Of a DNA stretch of 64,000 bases, positions 25,651 through 35,273 are shown in pieces. The translations under genes were made by a program, and so were the position numbers. The notes beneath the pieces are model-generated. The model was not told where the DNA came from, made no database searches, and saw only the letters and a program-made list of their open reading frames with translations. Location of the stretch: contig JAEOTZ010000056.1 in the NCBI GenBank assembly GCA_016839585.1, positions 1 through 64,000 on the forward strand. The letters run 5' to 3'. This stretch comes from Promethearchaeota archaeon (lineage in GTDB: Archaea > Asgardarchaeota > Lokiarchaeia > Sigyniarchaeales > SOKP01). Positions within the stretch are counted from its first letter, which is position 1. The number at the start of each line of letters is the position of its first letter.

Positions 25651-26436
25651 TTAACGTTCTTTAGCTTTTATTTTACTTCTTTTATCAATAAACTTATTCC
25701 AATCAAATGCCAGAATGAAAAACATGATGGTAAGTGTAGCTATAAGCATTAAAGCTTCAGTTATCACGCTTGAAACATCATTAAGTTCGACTTCAGAAGC
25801 AGAAATTCCTAAATTAATCAAAATAGGAAGAAAAACATAAAATAAGGTTGTAAAATTTTTACCAATCCATCCAAAAAGAAGACACTTAAAAAAATTTATT
25901 TTTTCCTTTGACATTCCTAAAGCTATCCATAGCGGATCATCTGGAATTGGAAGAGCTGCTGCTATGAATATATATAGATACATACTTTTTGGATGTTCTA
26001 AAACTAATCTACCAAACCCTTGAACATTTTCTAAAGTTTTTGATTCTGATATTGAAGCCATTTTCTGAGCTCCTCTTCCCAATAAAAAACTTGTAAGTTC
26101 ACCTAAAGCAGCACCTAGCCCACCAGCGATCCCAAGACCAAAGATTAGTATTAAACCACTATGCCCAAATTCTGTGATGATTGAATTTGAAAAGAAAAAG
26201 AGTATAAAGGGAAATGGCACAGGAAATCCGATACTAGCACTTCCAAGAAGACAAATAATAAGGGAGATAAATAGTGCCCAAAAATAATTTGTACCTTCTG
26301 TTATATACGCTAATTTTTGTCTTGAATTATTAATAGCATCTTGAAAATCAGGGACAAATAAATATAATAATAAGTAAATTATAACGCAAACATAAAATAG
26401 TAGAAATACAATTGAAAGTCTTCTCGAAACAGCCAT
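25651..26436 (-). CDS. VTT/DedA-family (SNARE-associated) membrane protein
   Basis: A 261-residue protein with about six hydrophobic segments and the VTT-domain pattern: GFPVPFPFILFFF re-entrant loop, GAALGELTSFLLGRGAQK, then AAALPIPDDPLWIALGMS and LLFGWIGKNFT. DedA/VTT proteins (including TMEM41B/VMP1 relatives) are linked to lipid transport or scrambling. Starts at ATG. Convergent with the zinc-ribbon gene (20 bp). Confidence 0.75.
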   Translation of the reverse strand: MAVSRRLSIVFLLFYVCVIIYLLLYLFVPDFQDAINNSRQKLAYITEGTNYFWALFISLIICLLGSASIGFPVPFPFILFFFSNSIITEFGHSGLILIFGLGIAGGLGAALGELTSFLLGRGAQKMASISESKTLENVQGFGRLVLEHPKSMYLYIFIAAALPIPDDPLWIALGMSKEKINFFKCLLFGWIGKNFTTLFYVFLPILINLGISASEVELNDVSSVITEALMLIATLTIMFFILAFDWNKFIDKRSKIKAKER

Positions 26437-26462
26437 GTTTAAAACTAAATTTTTTGTTTAAT

Positions 26463-26849
26463 CTATACTCTAAGAATTTTAGTATTTAATCCATTCCTTG
26501 CTTTTAATAATAATTCGAGATTACTCATAACTTTTCCTACTATATTTACCTTATTTGACATTTCAAGAGCTTCTATAATTATTATTAATTCATCGGTTTT
26601 AGGATTATATACAATATCCCCCTCTTTCACTTCTGAAACTGATTTATTATTTAGTCCTTTATAAATTTTTATACCTGGTAGTGTCCAGTATTTTTTAGAA
26701 CCAAAGCTAAATCGTCCACGAAGAATAATTGGCATTTTATTAATTATAGCGTCTGCAGAAAAAGGCGATAGGTGTCTTTTAATTTGTCCTTTTAGCGTTC
26801 CAATGCCGTATAATTCAATTTTAATAGGTATTTGTCCTTGATCTGTCAT
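26463..26849 (-). CDS. Cyclophilin-like beta-barrel protein (DUF369/TM1367-like)
   Basis: A 128-residue beta-rich protein. The order IELYGIGTLKGQIKR, SPFSADAIINKMPIILRGRFSFG, then VKEGDIVYNPKTDELIIII resembles the small cyclophilin-like barrel family (DUF369, TM1367 type), in which the GDI(A/V)Y segment is conserved. Whether it is a prolyl isomerase is unclear. It lies 27 bp upstream of the VTT gene on the same strand. Confidence 0.5.
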   Translation of the reverse strand: MTDQGQIPIKIELYGIGTLKGQIKRHLSPFSADAIINKMPIILRGRFSFGSKKYWTLPGIKIYKGLNNKSVSEVKEGDIVYNPKTDELIIIIEALEMSNKVNIVGKVMSNLELLLKARNGLNTKILRV

Positions 26850-27083
26850 ATTTTATAAATAAAGTAAATACAGATTTATATATTGTTTCAAAATGAAAAT
26901 TATTTTAAACTTCAAAAATTGTGCTTTAAAGGTATGAATATGCTTTAAATTTTAATAAAAACATTTAAATAGTCAAATTGTTATATATTTAATTGGATGG
27001 ATAATAGGTCTAATAATGCATTGGAGTAGTTACATAAAATCAAATCAAATAACAACAAATTTGTAACAATATTTCTAATGTAA
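26850..27083. other. Non-coding AT-rich stretch
   Basis: No credible reading frame. It holds the promoter of the cyclophilin-like gene near its left end. Nothing resembling a tRNA or other structured RNA is visible. Confidence 0.4.
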
Positions 27084-27445
27084 TCGTTATTTCCGACAAT
27101 ATTTTTTTATTTGATATCTCAAGGAGTAAATAAATACTCTGTATCTTTTCTAAAGTTATTTCATGATGTTCCTGTAGTATCTTATACAGTAGAACTAAAT
27201 ATAAACATCTAAGCGAGCAGTTTTAATGGATTTACGCTTATATTACTGATGAAAATAGAGATTCACACACTTTGTTACTCAAATTCTTGTCGAGCGTGTA
27301 TTTTTTTTTTGAAACACGAGACATTAAAACAGAGTCTAACATTAAAAAATGTGTGCTAAAGAATAGGAGCTTTGATTACAGATTTGTTTCATATGGGTAT
27401 AATATCGTTAATTCCTTACTTACTACAAATCTGAGTAATATCTGA
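27084..27445 (+). pseudogene. Decayed coding sequence, possibly a transposase remnant
   Basis: Two plus-strand segments without a usable start still look protein-like. The first is 27084-27212 (..YLISQGVNKYSVSFLKLF..VPVVSYTV..). The second is 27227-27445, 72 codons long (WIYAYITDENRDSHTLLLKF.., later ..FVSYGYNIVNSLL). They lie in different frames with stops between. The second begins with an aromatic/Asp-Glu segment before RDSHTLLLKFL, loosely like the DDE core of small IS transposases, but no terminal repeats were seen. Its end overlaps the 3' end of the convergent nucleotidyltransferase gene. Confidence 0.3.
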
Positions 27446-28342
27446 GTTCCTATTGTCCATCTTTTTTTTTTTAATATTATAATTAGACAAATCCAATTTA
27501 GAATCAATATCATAAAATTCAAATCTATTATCAATTTCAACGGCAATTATTTTTTCTCCATTATTAATCATATAATTAATAATTTCCCATATTGTGTTTA
27601 CTGAGACTTTTCCTTTTAATTTTAAAAACTCACTCACTATTTTGAAATTAAATAAGAATACTGGTATTGCTTGCCTTATAAACTCTATATCTTGAAAAAC
27701 TCTCAAATCTTCTTGTTGAATTGCTCTTAAAAAGGTTTTCGAATTTTTTCTTTCAATTTGGATAATTGATATGAACTTGGGGGATTTTTGAATAATCTTG
27801 TTATGTTTTTCTTTTAAAATATTAACTTTTATTTTTCTGTAAAAAATTATTGGATATTCTTGAATGAGATTAGAATTATTCATTAGTGTAATAATAAGTT
27901 CATTTAGAAGACTAAACTCAAATATTGTGTCTCCAGGAATTACGAGAAATAGATTACTTTTCTTAAAAATCATATTATTCTTAGTTATAGATAAGAATGA
28001 ATATAAAGGACCTAACTTATAATCAATACCTGAATCAATAATTAATAATCTAGCTGTTAGGTATTTTTTTGTTTTTTTAAGTGAAGAAATAAATTCATCA
28101 ATTTGATATCCTAAATGTCCTTTAATTACTGCTATTTGGTTTATTCCTAGCTTTATAAAATTATTTATGGTATGATGTAAAATCGTACTATTATTTAAAG
28201 ATTTAATTTTCAATAATGGTTTTGGTATATTTTGAGTGATTTCCTTGAAGCGTGTTCCCTCTCCTGCGCATAAAATAATAATTGAGATTTTACTTCGAAT
28301 TTCATTCTTCAGTGGTAACAATTGTATTCCCTTCCTTATCAA
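27416..28342 (-). CDS. NTP-transferase-family nucleotidyltransferase
   Basis: A 308-residue protein with the nucleotidyltransferase motif SIIILCAGEGTRFKEITQNIPKPLLKI near the N-terminus (G-x-G-T-R, then P-K-P-L), a conserved Asp in LFLVIPGDTIF, and alternating strands and helices. This family makes NDP-sugars or CDP-choline-type products. The first start is TTG at 28342, which overlaps the methionine aminopeptidase gene by 41 bp; a TTG at 28321 would reduce the overlap. The overlap suggests translational coupling. Substrate unknown. Confidence 0.75.
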   Translation of the reverse strand: MIRKGIQLLPLKNEIRSKISIIILCAGEGTRFKEITQNIPKPLLKIKSLNNSTILHHTINNFIKLGINQIAVIKGHLGYQIDEFISSLKKTKKYLTARLLIIDSGIDYKLGPLYSFLSITKNNMIFKKSNLFLVIPGDTIFEFSLLNELIITLMNNSNLIQEYPIIFYRKIKVNILKEKHNKIIQKSPKFISIIQIERKNSKTFLRAIQQEDLRVFQDIEFIRQAIPVFLFNFKIVSEFLKLKGKVSVNTIWEIINYMINNGEKIIAVEIDNRFEFYDIDSKLDLSNYNIKKKKMDNRNSDITQICSK

Positions 28343-29219
28343 TTACTATTGTGTGCTCTTGTTGAGCTACGGGTTCACGAGTTCTTTCTATTAAAATAGG
28401 ATATTTATCAAGGATTTGTTTTCTTAGAAAATCATTAACAATTCTCATTATTCTATTCTTAGGTATTAAATTGTTATTTTCAATCCATCTTGGTGAAAAT
28501 GGAAGTCGTCTAAAGTTTTTTTCAATTTTATTCATATAGTTTTGTAGCTCATAGGGCATATTTTTCTTTACTTTTTTAACAAATCGATATATATAGGCAT
28601 GATCTCCATTTTCAACTAATCCTTCTCCTGAAGTTGCAAATGGTTCACATGCAAATGCATCTCCAGATTTTAATATATTGTTATGCCTTTTTTCCAAATA
28701 ATTTGGTATAAATGGGCCTGCATGGAGATTATATTGCTTCAATTCATGACCGCCAAGATTTCTAATTGGTTTTAAGCCATAGCTTTTAATTTTATCTTCA
28801 ATTGCACCTCCTAACTCATATAATTTAGTACCAGGCTTAAATAGAGCAATTGCAGCTTCAAGACCTTCTTCTGCCGCATCTATATAATTTTGTAGCTTTG
28901 GATCTCCATCAATATTTATTGTAAAAGCAGAATCTGCTATATAACCGTTAAAGTGAGACCCCAAATCAATTTTTAACAAACCTCTTTCTGGAACAATAGT
29001 ATCATCATCAATTGGCGGACTATAGTGGGCAGCTATCTCATTTAAAGACATATTAATAGGAAAAGACAAATTTGCACCGTTTTTTATAATTTCAGCTTCA
29101 CATTTATTAGCAATTTCTAAAAACAATGCACCAGGATGAATAATTTTTCTTGCTAACTTCTTGGCAGCTATTACTGCTTTTCCAGCCTTAATATAATCTT
29201 GAATATAATCTTCACTCAT
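28302..29219 (-). CDS. map: Type II methionine aminopeptidase
   Basis: A 305-residue pita-bread metallopeptidase with all metal/active-site positions visible: His in AAHYSPP, Asp in LLKIDLGSHFNGYIAD, Asp in the ADSAFT segment, His in LGGHELKQYNLHAG, Glu in ACEPFAT and Glu in QQEHTIV. The ~60-residue helical insertion before the last Glu marks type II (archaeal/eukaryotic). It removes initiator Met from proteins. It follows AspRS by 40 bp on the minus strand and overlaps the next gene. Confidence 0.9.
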   Translation of the reverse strand: MSEDYIQDYIKAGKAVIAAKKLARKIIHPGALFLEIANKCEAEIIKNGANLSFPINMSLNEIAAHYSPPIDDDTIVPERGLLKIDLGSHFNGYIADSAFTINIDGDPKLQNYIDAAEEGLEAAIALFKPGTKLYELGGAIEDKIKSYGLKPIRNLGGHELKQYNLHAGPFIPNYLEKRHNNILKSGDAFACEPFATSGEGLVENGDHAYIYRFVKKVKKNMPYELQNYMNKIEKNFRRLPFSPRWIENNNLIPKNRIMRIVNDFLRKQILDKYPILIERTREPVAQQEHTIVIDKEGNTIVTTEE

Positions 29220-29259
29220 AATTTAAATATTAATAAGGTTATTTTTAGATTTTAAAAAA

Positions 29260-30579
29260 CTAAGGAGTTAAGCGATCTGGAGTACGTGGATAAAATATTG
29301 ATTCCCGAATATCATCTAATCCACATAAAAAAGTGATCCAACGGTCTATCCCTAAGCCAAATCCAGCATGAGGTGGCATTCCAAAATCAAATACTTTAAG
29401 GTGGGACTTAAAAGATATAGGATTTAAGCCTTTAGATTCAAGCGCAGCAATTAGGTGATCTTTATTATGGACTCGCGATCCACCTGAAGTTAATTCAAGC
29501 CATCCCATTTGTAAGTCGAAAGATTCACTATATTTTGGATTTTTGGAATGCATAATATAAAATGGTTTTATTATCATTGGCCAGTGAGTAATATAATAAT
29601 ATTCTGTTAATTCATTCCCTAATTTACGATAAGCTTCTGTTGATATATCTTCACCCCATTCTATATTTAGACTAAATTTGTTTTCTATTAGTTCAAGGAT
29701 CTCATCATATTTATATCTGGGAAAAGGAATTTCAGGAATAATGGTTTTATTCTCCATATTTAGAAATCTTAAAGCAGTAATTTGATTTTCTCTGATATCC
29801 TTAATAACTTTATGAACTAGTTCTTCTAATACCGTAAGAACATCATACATATTTGAAAACGCCATCTCAACATCTAAAGTAAAAATTTCACATACATGTC
29901 GCCTGGTACGACTTTTCTCTGCCCTGAAAGCTGGGCTAATTTCATAAACCCGTTCGTAAACACCACTAAGTTGTTCTTTGTAAAGTTGAGCAGATTGTGT
30001 TAAAAAAGCTTCTTTATCAAAATACATTATCGGAAATAATTCTGTACCTCCTTCTGTGGCTGAACCAATTATTTTTGGAGTTGTTATTTCTGTGAAGTCT
30101 CTCTCAGTTAGAAATTTTCTAATAGAATTTAACACCTGACCTCTAATATCAAAAATTGCTTGATTTCTCTGTGATCTTAAATCTAAAGGTCGATTATTTA
30201 ATCTCAAATCTAATTCAGATATAGTTTCCCCCGTCATATCAATAGGAAGTTTTTCAGGGGTTTTATTTAGGATTTTAATATCTGAGGGGATTATTTCGAT
30301 TCCTCCTGGAGCTTTTTTGAACGTTTTGACTTTACCCTTAACCATAATGCAATATTGATATCCAAGCTTAGCTTTTTCAAACAGCTCATCGGAAATATCA
30401 CCTTTTTTTAAAGTAATTTGACGTTCTCCGTACTTGTCCTGAAGATTTATAAACTTTAAACCACCCAAATCTCTATAATTTCTAACCCATCCACCTAATA
30501 TAACTTCTTGGCCAACTAATTCAGGAGAGACATCTTTAGTATAATGTGTTTTTCTCCAATCACCCAACTCATCTAGCAT
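29260..30579 (-). CDS. aspS: Aspartate--tRNA ligase, archaeal type
   Basis: A 439-residue class IIb synthetase: OB-fold anticodon domain at ~1-110 ([19 protein letters not shown]), then the catalytic core with [14 protein letters not shown], motif 2 ([15 protein letters not shown]) and motif 3 ([27 protein letters not shown]). The length fits archaeal AspRS, often non-discriminating (also charging tRNA-Asn); discrimination cannot be judged by eye. It leads the minus-strand group aspS-map-nucleotidyltransferase and is divergent from the DNA methyltransferase gene. Confidence 0.92.
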   Translation of the reverse strand: MLDELGDWRKTHYTKDVSPELVGQEVILGGWVRNYRDLGGLKFINLQDKYGERQITLKKGDISDELFEKAKLGYQYCIMVKGKVKTFKKAPGGIEIIPSDIKILNKTPEKLPIDMTGETISELDLRLNNRPLDLRSQRNQAIFDIRGQVLNSIRKFLTERDFTEITTPKIIGSATEGGTELFPIMYFDKEAFLTQSAQLYKEQLSGVYERVYEISPAFRAEKSRTRRHVCEIFTLDVEMAFSNMYDVLTVLEELVHKVIKDIRENQITALRFLNMENKTIIPEIPFPRYKYDEILELIENKFSLNIEWGEDISTEAYRKLGNELTEYYYITHWPMIIKPFYIMHSKNPKYSESFDLQMGWLELTSGGSRVHNKDHLIAALESKGLNPISFKSHLKVFDFGMPPHAGFGLGIDRWITFLCGLDDIRESIFYPRTPDRLTP

Positions 30580-30667
30580 TATTCTGTAGCCATTTGTATT
30601 TTTTTATAATTAATTTTGCAAAAAGTTGAATAAAAATTAAATTTTTGCCATCTTATTAAGTGGTAAT

Positions 30668-32233
30668 ATGATAAAATTTAATTGGGAAGGTAAAAGAAAA
30701 GCTATTGAATTTCTGAATTCACTGGAACATGAAAAAAAATACGAGTTTAAAGTAATTGAATCAATATTGGCTCCTAAAAATGAAAATATTGAGCGTGACT
30801 CTAATTTAATTTATCAAAATGGTAAAAAAGAATTAAGAAATCTTAAAAAAGAGCAAAGTTGGGAAAACCAGCTTTATTGGGGAGATAATTATGTAGTAAT
30901 GAAATTTTTAATACAAAAATTTAGAGAAAAAATTAACCTAATTTATTTTGATCCACCTTTTGCTACTGGTGGAGATTTCAATTACATAATACAAATAGGT
31001 GAAAGTGAAGCTTCTAAAAGTTCGAGTAAATGGTTAAGAAAAACTGCTTATAGTGATACTTGGAAAGAAGGTTTTGAATCATATCTTAATTTTATGTATG
31101 AAAGGTTATTGCTAATGAAAGAACTCCTAAGCCAAGAAGGAAGCATCTACGTACATCTTGATTGGCATATGGGGCATTATATAAAGATACTTATGGATGA
31201 AATTTTTGGAGTTGATAATTTTGGAAATGAAATAATATGGGCATATCCAGCCGCTTCTGTCCAGACTAGACGATTCTTTATACGTTCCTTTGATATTCTA
31301 TTATTTTATACTAAATCAAATAATTACACTTTTAATGACGATCCTAATATTTATATGGAATATTCAGATCGAGTCAAGAAAGCATTAAAGAAAGATGATA
31401 AAGGGACTTACTATTATCGGGGTGGAAGCCATAATGGTAAGAAATTATCACAGAAAGTGTATATCAAAGAAAAAGGAATATTTCCACGAGATGTATGGAA
31501 TGATATTCCCTATGTAAGAGCAAATACTATAGAATACCAAGGATTTTCTACTCAAAAGCCAGAACGCCTATTAAAAAGGATTATATTAGCATCTACAAAT
31601 AAGAATGACCTTATTGCAGATTTTTTTTGCGGTTCAGGTACGACTTTAACAGTTGCAGAAAAACTTGATAGACGTTGGATTGGGTGCGATATTGCCAAGC
31701 ACGCCATTCATATATCAAAGAAAAGACTGCTCGATATTTATAATAGTAATGATATGTTCAATTGGAAAAATATTTATGGAAAAGATATTGGTCCATTTAA
31801 GATTCTACAAATTAATGAACCCAAAAAAGTACAATTAATCCCTACAGAATTCTTGGCGAAAGGGATTAACCATGAAATTAAGTTAAATACTTTCGAAAAG
31901 CCTAGTTTTAATGTAAAAATTGAAAAAAAAGATAATAAAGCATTTTGTGAATTGACTGATTATTCTTTTCCATATGAAAATTTAATTTCTGATAATCTTA
32001 AAAAAAATATCAAAAAATGGACGGATTGGATCGATTATTGGGCAATAGATTTTGATAATAAGAGTGATATTTTCATTGTCATGTGGGTTTCTTATAGAAC
32101 TCGTAAAAATCGAGGTTTAAAATTAATCTCAACACCTTATAATTTTTCTAAAAAAAAATCCTATAAGGTTTTAATAAAAGTTATTGATATTTTTGGTATA
32201 GAAACTGTCCAAAAATACAATATCGCACTTTAA
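30668..32233 (+). CDS. Orphan beta-class DNA methyltransferase (Mod-like)
   Basis: A 521-residue site-specific DNA methyltransferase. The catalytic motif IV DPPF (IYFDPPFATGG, ~residue 97) precedes the SAM-binding motif I (DFFCGSGTT, ~residue 320) and the QKPERLL element, the order of beta-class N6-adenine/N4-cytosine enzymes such as type III Mod subunits. The last ~110 residues form a separate beta-rich domain (SPYENL, then KVLIKVIDIFGI). No restriction endonuclease or helicase gene is near; both flanks are housekeeping genes, so it looks like a solitary methylase used for regulation or self-marking. Confidence 0.85.
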   Translation: MIKFNWEGKRKAIEFLNSLEHEKKYEFKVIESILAPKNENIERDSNLIYQNGKKELRNLKKEQSWENQLYWGDNYVVMKFLIQKFREKINLIYFDPPFATGGDFNYIIQIGESEASKSSSKWLRKTAYSDTWKEGFESYLNFMYERLLLMKELLSQEGSIYVHLDWHMGHYIKILMDEIFGVDNFGNEIIWAYPAASVQTRRFFIRSFDILLFYTKSNNYTFNDDPNIYMEYSDRVKKALKKDDKGTYYYRGGSHNGKKLSQKVYIKEKGIFPRDVWNDIPYVRANTIEYQGFSTQKPERLLKRIILASTNKNDLIADFFCGSGTTLTVAEKLDRRWIGCDIAKHAIHISKKRLLDIYNSNDMFNWKNIYGKDIGPFKILQINEPKKVQLIPTEFLAKGINHEIKLNTFEKPSFNVKIEKKDNKAFCELTDYSFPYENLISDNLKKNIKKWTDWIDYWAIDFDNKSDIFIVMWVSYRTRKNRGLKLISTPYNFSKKKSYKVLIKVIDIFGIETVQKYNIAL

Positions 32234-32253
32234 TTTTCTCTTAATCGATGGAA

Positions 32254-33639
32254 TTATTTAATAATTTCCCTAAGAAGCATAGTAGCATAAGATCCTTTTT
32301 GAATAGAAAATTCAATTTTTACTTTTCTCTTGTTCTGATAGAAATCATCCTCTGTAAATTCTATTAACTTTAGATCAATTGGTTTTATCATCATCGCTCT
32401 AGTAGATCCTTTAAATTCGAATGTATCTAAGAGTTTTTGTTTAAAAATTTTTTGATTTATGTTTTCTTGTTCTATAATTACATCATAAATGGTTTTCATT
32501 AGTGGGAATTTGTTCATATCAGTATCATAACCAATAATTGGAGCTATTATAGACGCTCGATTGAGATTCAGTGCCTGTTTTAGATATTCATCATAATCTC
32601 CACCATATATATAATTAACTTGAGTTATGTTACCATTATCATCATCAAGTATGCTAATAACATCACCTTTTAAAGGTTCAAATAAAGAGAAACCTTTATG
32701 ATATCTTAAAGAAATCATCTTATTAAATAGATAAGATTGGAAAGAACTTATTAACAATCTCTTTAAACTAAAAGATAAAGATGATATACACCCTTCATAA
32801 TCTCCAGGGTTCTCTATTAAATACTTTATCATTTTTCTTTCATAGAATAGACTATGTGGAAAATTCACATATGCATTTTGATAATTTTTGTTTTTCTCCA
32901 GGTCTTTTCTTACTTTTATTGATTCCTGAGATTCTGTAGAATAAGTTGATGTTACAAATTCATTAAAAGCGTTTTTATAATCATTTTCTAATAGATATCG
33001 ACCAATTAAGTGAGAATTCGGTCTAAAGGTACCAAATCTCTGGAGACCAAAATAATTAGGAAATCCATATTTAATTAAGAAATTTAATATTTCTTTAATC
33101 TTGTTTTCTAAATTTTCCTTGCTTTCTATATTTCTAATTATTATAGTAAAATAATTACCCCAATGACTTCCTAATTTAACAGATTTTTTAGAAGAAGTTA
33201 TATCTCTGAAATATAAATCATTAAATTTTAAATTTCTTAGTTTTTCTATATAATCTCCTTTTATGGAAACTTTTTGAGCACTAATAGAACATTTATCTTT
33301 TAATCCAGAATATTGGATTAATTCTGAAGGGATTTTTAAGGTATTACTAATTTCTCTTATGGCTTCAAATGTATCCTTATTAAATTTAATTAAATTGAAT
33401 GTAGTATATTTATTATTCGATTCTTCTGAAAAAGAGAAATTCTTCTTACCCTTATTTATTTTAAGAATTTTTCCCTTATTGGTTATTTCTTGTACAATAA
33501 AATCCTTGTAAGTTTTTTTATATTCTCCACCAATACCATCTATTCTAGATGTAGCATAAGCTTCAATTCCTACAAATTTTTCTAATTCTTTATTATCATT
33601 TTCAGCAAATAAGTAAGTTACATCCTCTTTTTCTAACAA
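32254..33639 (-). CDS. truD: tRNA pseudouridine(13) synthase TruD
   Basis: A 461-residue protein with the TruD signature: SGLKDKCSISAQ (catalytic-Asp region GxKDxxA), NYFGLQRFGTFRPNSHLIG and the C-terminal STRAMMIKPIDL. TruD makes pseudouridine at tRNA position 13. The N-terminal ~60 residues and a long insertion are typical of archaeal members. The start is TTG at 33639. It ends the minus-strand translation cluster eL38 - NusA-like - Pth2 - TruD, 21 bp after pth2. Confidence 0.88.
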   Translation of the reverse strand: MLEKEDVTYLFAENDNKELEKFVGIEAYATSRIDGIGGEYKKTYKDFIVQEITNKGKILKINKGKKNFSFSEESNNKYTTFNLIKFNKDTFEAIREISNTLKIPSELIQYSGLKDKCSISAQKVSIKGDYIEKLRNLKFNDLYFRDITSSKKSVKLGSHWGNYFTIIIRNIESKENLENKIKEILNFLIKYGFPNYFGLQRFGTFRPNSHLIGRYLLENDYKNAFNEFVTSTYSTESQESIKVRKDLEKNKNYQNAYVNFPHSLFYERKMIKYLIENPGDYEGCISSLSFSLKRLLISSFQSYLFNKMISLRYHKGFSLFEPLKGDVISILDDDNGNITQVNYIYGGDYDEYLKQALNLNRASIIAPIIGYDTDMNKFPLMKTIYDVIIEQENINQKIFKQKLLDTFEFKGSTRAMMIKPIDLKLIEFTEDDFYQNKRKVKIEFSIQKGSYATMLLREIIK

Positions 33640-33660
33640 TTTTATAGCCTATTAATCTGA

Positions 33661-34017
33661 TTATAATAATTTTAAATCTCCTGTAATCTTATCAATTTCT
33701 GTAGATAATACAGGTCCAATACCTACTGCTGTTGTTGTTCCTGGAGGTAATTGAGTAAGACCAGCATCTTTTACGATAAAATATGGTAATTTATGTTTCT
33801 CAAGTTTAATAATCATATTATTCAATTCTTCCTTACTCTTTATTTTGAGAACTATCTTTTTCTGTCCAGAATTTTTCCAATTTTTCCAAACACTTTTATT
33901 TTGAAATCGAACTAAATCTGAAGCTGAAACACTAGCATGGCACGACTGGGCACACTTTTTACCAGTTCCCATTTCAAGATCTGTTCTTATTAAAATAACT
34001 TGCTTATATTCTTCCAC
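33661..34017 (-). CDS. pth2: Peptidyl-tRNA hydrolase, archaeal/eukaryotic type
   Basis: A 118-residue Pth2 enzyme: [24 protein letters not shown] with the conserved Lys/Gln/His set, then [10 protein letters not shown], the [26 protein letters not shown] active-site strand pair and the C-terminal KITGDLKLL. It recycles peptidyl-tRNA. GTG start at 34017. It lies between the NusA-like gene and truD on the minus strand. Confidence 0.92.
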   Translation of the reverse strand: MEEYKQVILIRTDLEMGTGKKCAQSCHASVSASDLVRFQNKSVWKNWKNSGQKKIVLKIKSKEELNNMIIKLEKHKLPYFIVKDAGLTQLPPGTTTAVGIGPVLSTEIDKITGDLKLL

Positions 34018-34066
34018 GATATCTTAAACCTATTATATTTTAAGAAATTAGTAAATTAAATTCTAA

Positions 34067-34576
34067 CTATTGAAACTCAATCCTAGTAATATTTCCTGTT
34101 AGTTCTAAAATCAATTCTTCTAGTTCTTCTTTAGTAAATAGAATTTTATCTTTATCTTCCTCTCGAAGAACTGCCCTAAATTGAACATCACCAGTAGCTA
34201 AGAAGATTTCATTTAACGAGACCAATTTGCTAGGTGCAATTAATGCTTCTACTACTGGTCTAGGATTACTTGTTTTTTCAATTAATATAGTTTCATCTAT
34301 TTGATATGTTTCTTTTACCCAAGCTATTAATTCTGATGATATTTTAAGTTTATCTTTATTTCCAATCACCAATATTACAACATCTTCGTAATCAATTGCT
34401 TTATGAAAAGAAACATTTTTTAGAAATTCAAATTTCTCAGAATCTTCCAATTCATTCAAATTTTTGGCTAAATCTAGCTCAAATTCCGTAATTTCTCCAG
34501 TATCTAATTTTTCCTGACAACTAGTGCATAAAAATCCCGAGTTTACACATGTCTTACAAGCTGGAAGAACTTTCAT
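34067..34576 (-). CDS. NusA-like zinc-finger/KH protein
   Basis: A 169-residue archaeal protein. Residues 1-25 carry a zinc-finger-like CKTCV...CTSCQEK (two CxxC). The middle and C-terminal parts resemble archaeal NusA-related proteins with a KH-like element (VILVIGNKDKLKISSELIAWV, later RPVVEALIAPSKLV). It is conserved beside translation genes in other archaea and probably acts in ribosome- or transcription-associated RNA binding. It lies 17 bp after the eL38 gene. Moderate certainty on family, low on function. Confidence 0.6.
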   Translation of the reverse strand: MKVLPACKTCVNSGFLCTSCQEKLDTGEITEFELDLAKNLNELEDSEKFEFLKNVSFHKAIDYEDVVILVIGNKDKLKISSELIAWVKETYQIDETILIEKTSNPRPVVEALIAPSKLVSLNEIFLATGDVQFRAVLREEDKDKILFTKEELEELILELTGNITRIEFQ

Positions 34577-34593
34577 TCAATTTTGACCTAAAA

Positions 34594-34788
34594 TTAAATT
34601 TCTATAATCTCACAACCAATATTCCTTAATATACGTTCTGCTGATGTTGGATCTGTTTTATATGTATAAAGATGTCTCTTGGTCCTAAGTTTGAGCTTAA
34701 CTATATCTTTAATCCTCTTTACCCTACAATGAAATGCATACTCAGATAATTCTAAAAACTTATTCTCATCAAATATTTCTTTTGGCAA
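34594..34788 (-). CDS. rpl38e: Ribosomal protein eL38
   Basis: A 64-residue protein opening MPKEI and followed by the eL38 core VKRIKDIVKLKLRTKRHLYTYKTDPTSAERI, which matches the eukaryotic/TACK/Asgard 60S/50S protein L38. The start is TTG at 34788, preceded by GAGGAAA, which agrees with the conserved Pro-Lys-Glu-Ile N-terminus. It is the first gene of the minus-strand cluster with the NusA-like protein, Pth2 and TruD. Confidence 0.85.
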   Translation of the reverse strand: MPKEIFDENKFLELSEYAFHCRVKRIKDIVKLKLRTKRHLYTYKTDPTSAERILRNIGCEIIEI

Positions 34789-34978
34789 ATTTCCTCAGCT
34801 AAGTTTCAGTATTGTAATGATGTGTAGATCTATAATCTATAGAATTTTAATTTTATCATATTATTCAATAATTTTAAACAAAAATTTTATTTTGAATCAT
34901 ATTTTTTAAAAATTATTCCTATCTTAGTAATTTCTAAGTTAAATTTAAAATCAAAATAAAAAAGAAGAACTGAGTAAA

Positions 34979-35140
34979 TTGCCAATTGATGACCCAGTTA
35001 AGAGGAAAATTGCCAGGTATCATTTACTGGAAAAATCAGTATGTAGACGTTGCGGTGCTTTGAATCCTATCAGAGCCAAAAAATGTCGAAGATGTCACGG
35101 TAAAGACTTACGTTTAAAAAAAAGAGACCTTACAAAGTAG
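34979..35140 (+). CDS. rpl40e: Ribosomal protein eL40
   Basis: A 53-residue gene. TTG start at 34979 after GAGTAAA, TAG at 35138. The product reads PIDDPVKRKIARYHLLEKSVCRRCGALNPI and ends with CRRCHGKDLRL, with two CxxC pairs. This is archaeal eL40, the zinc-ribbon protein that in eukaryotes is made as a ubiquitin fusion (UBA52); here there is no ubiquitin part. It is divergent from eL38 across ~190 bp. The high Arg/Lys content supports it. Confidence 0.9.
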   Translation: MPIDDPVKRKIARYHLLEKSVCRRCGALNPIRAKKCRRCHGKDLRLKKRDLTK

Positions 35141-35273
35141 TTTTGTTTGATTTTTTCTACTTATTTTAAGAATTTTAATCTTGACCTAAGATTATTGAAT
35201 AACTTTTCAAAAATTTTTTAATGAAAACCTTAATACTCTTTTTCTTTAAATAGGTAGAAAATGAAAAGGTAAT

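Noticed and set aside
23793-25700. A ubiquitin-like gene next to the JAMM protease
   Set aside because: The small genes downstream are Alba and a zinc ribbon; none ends in a di-Gly.
34800-34860. C/D box-like sRNA (ATGATGT near 34808)
   Set aside because: No convincing D box or guide at the right spacing.
34979-35140. Ubiquitin fused to eL40 as in eukaryotes
   Set aside because: The frame upstream of the eL40 TTG holds no ubiquitin-like sequence.
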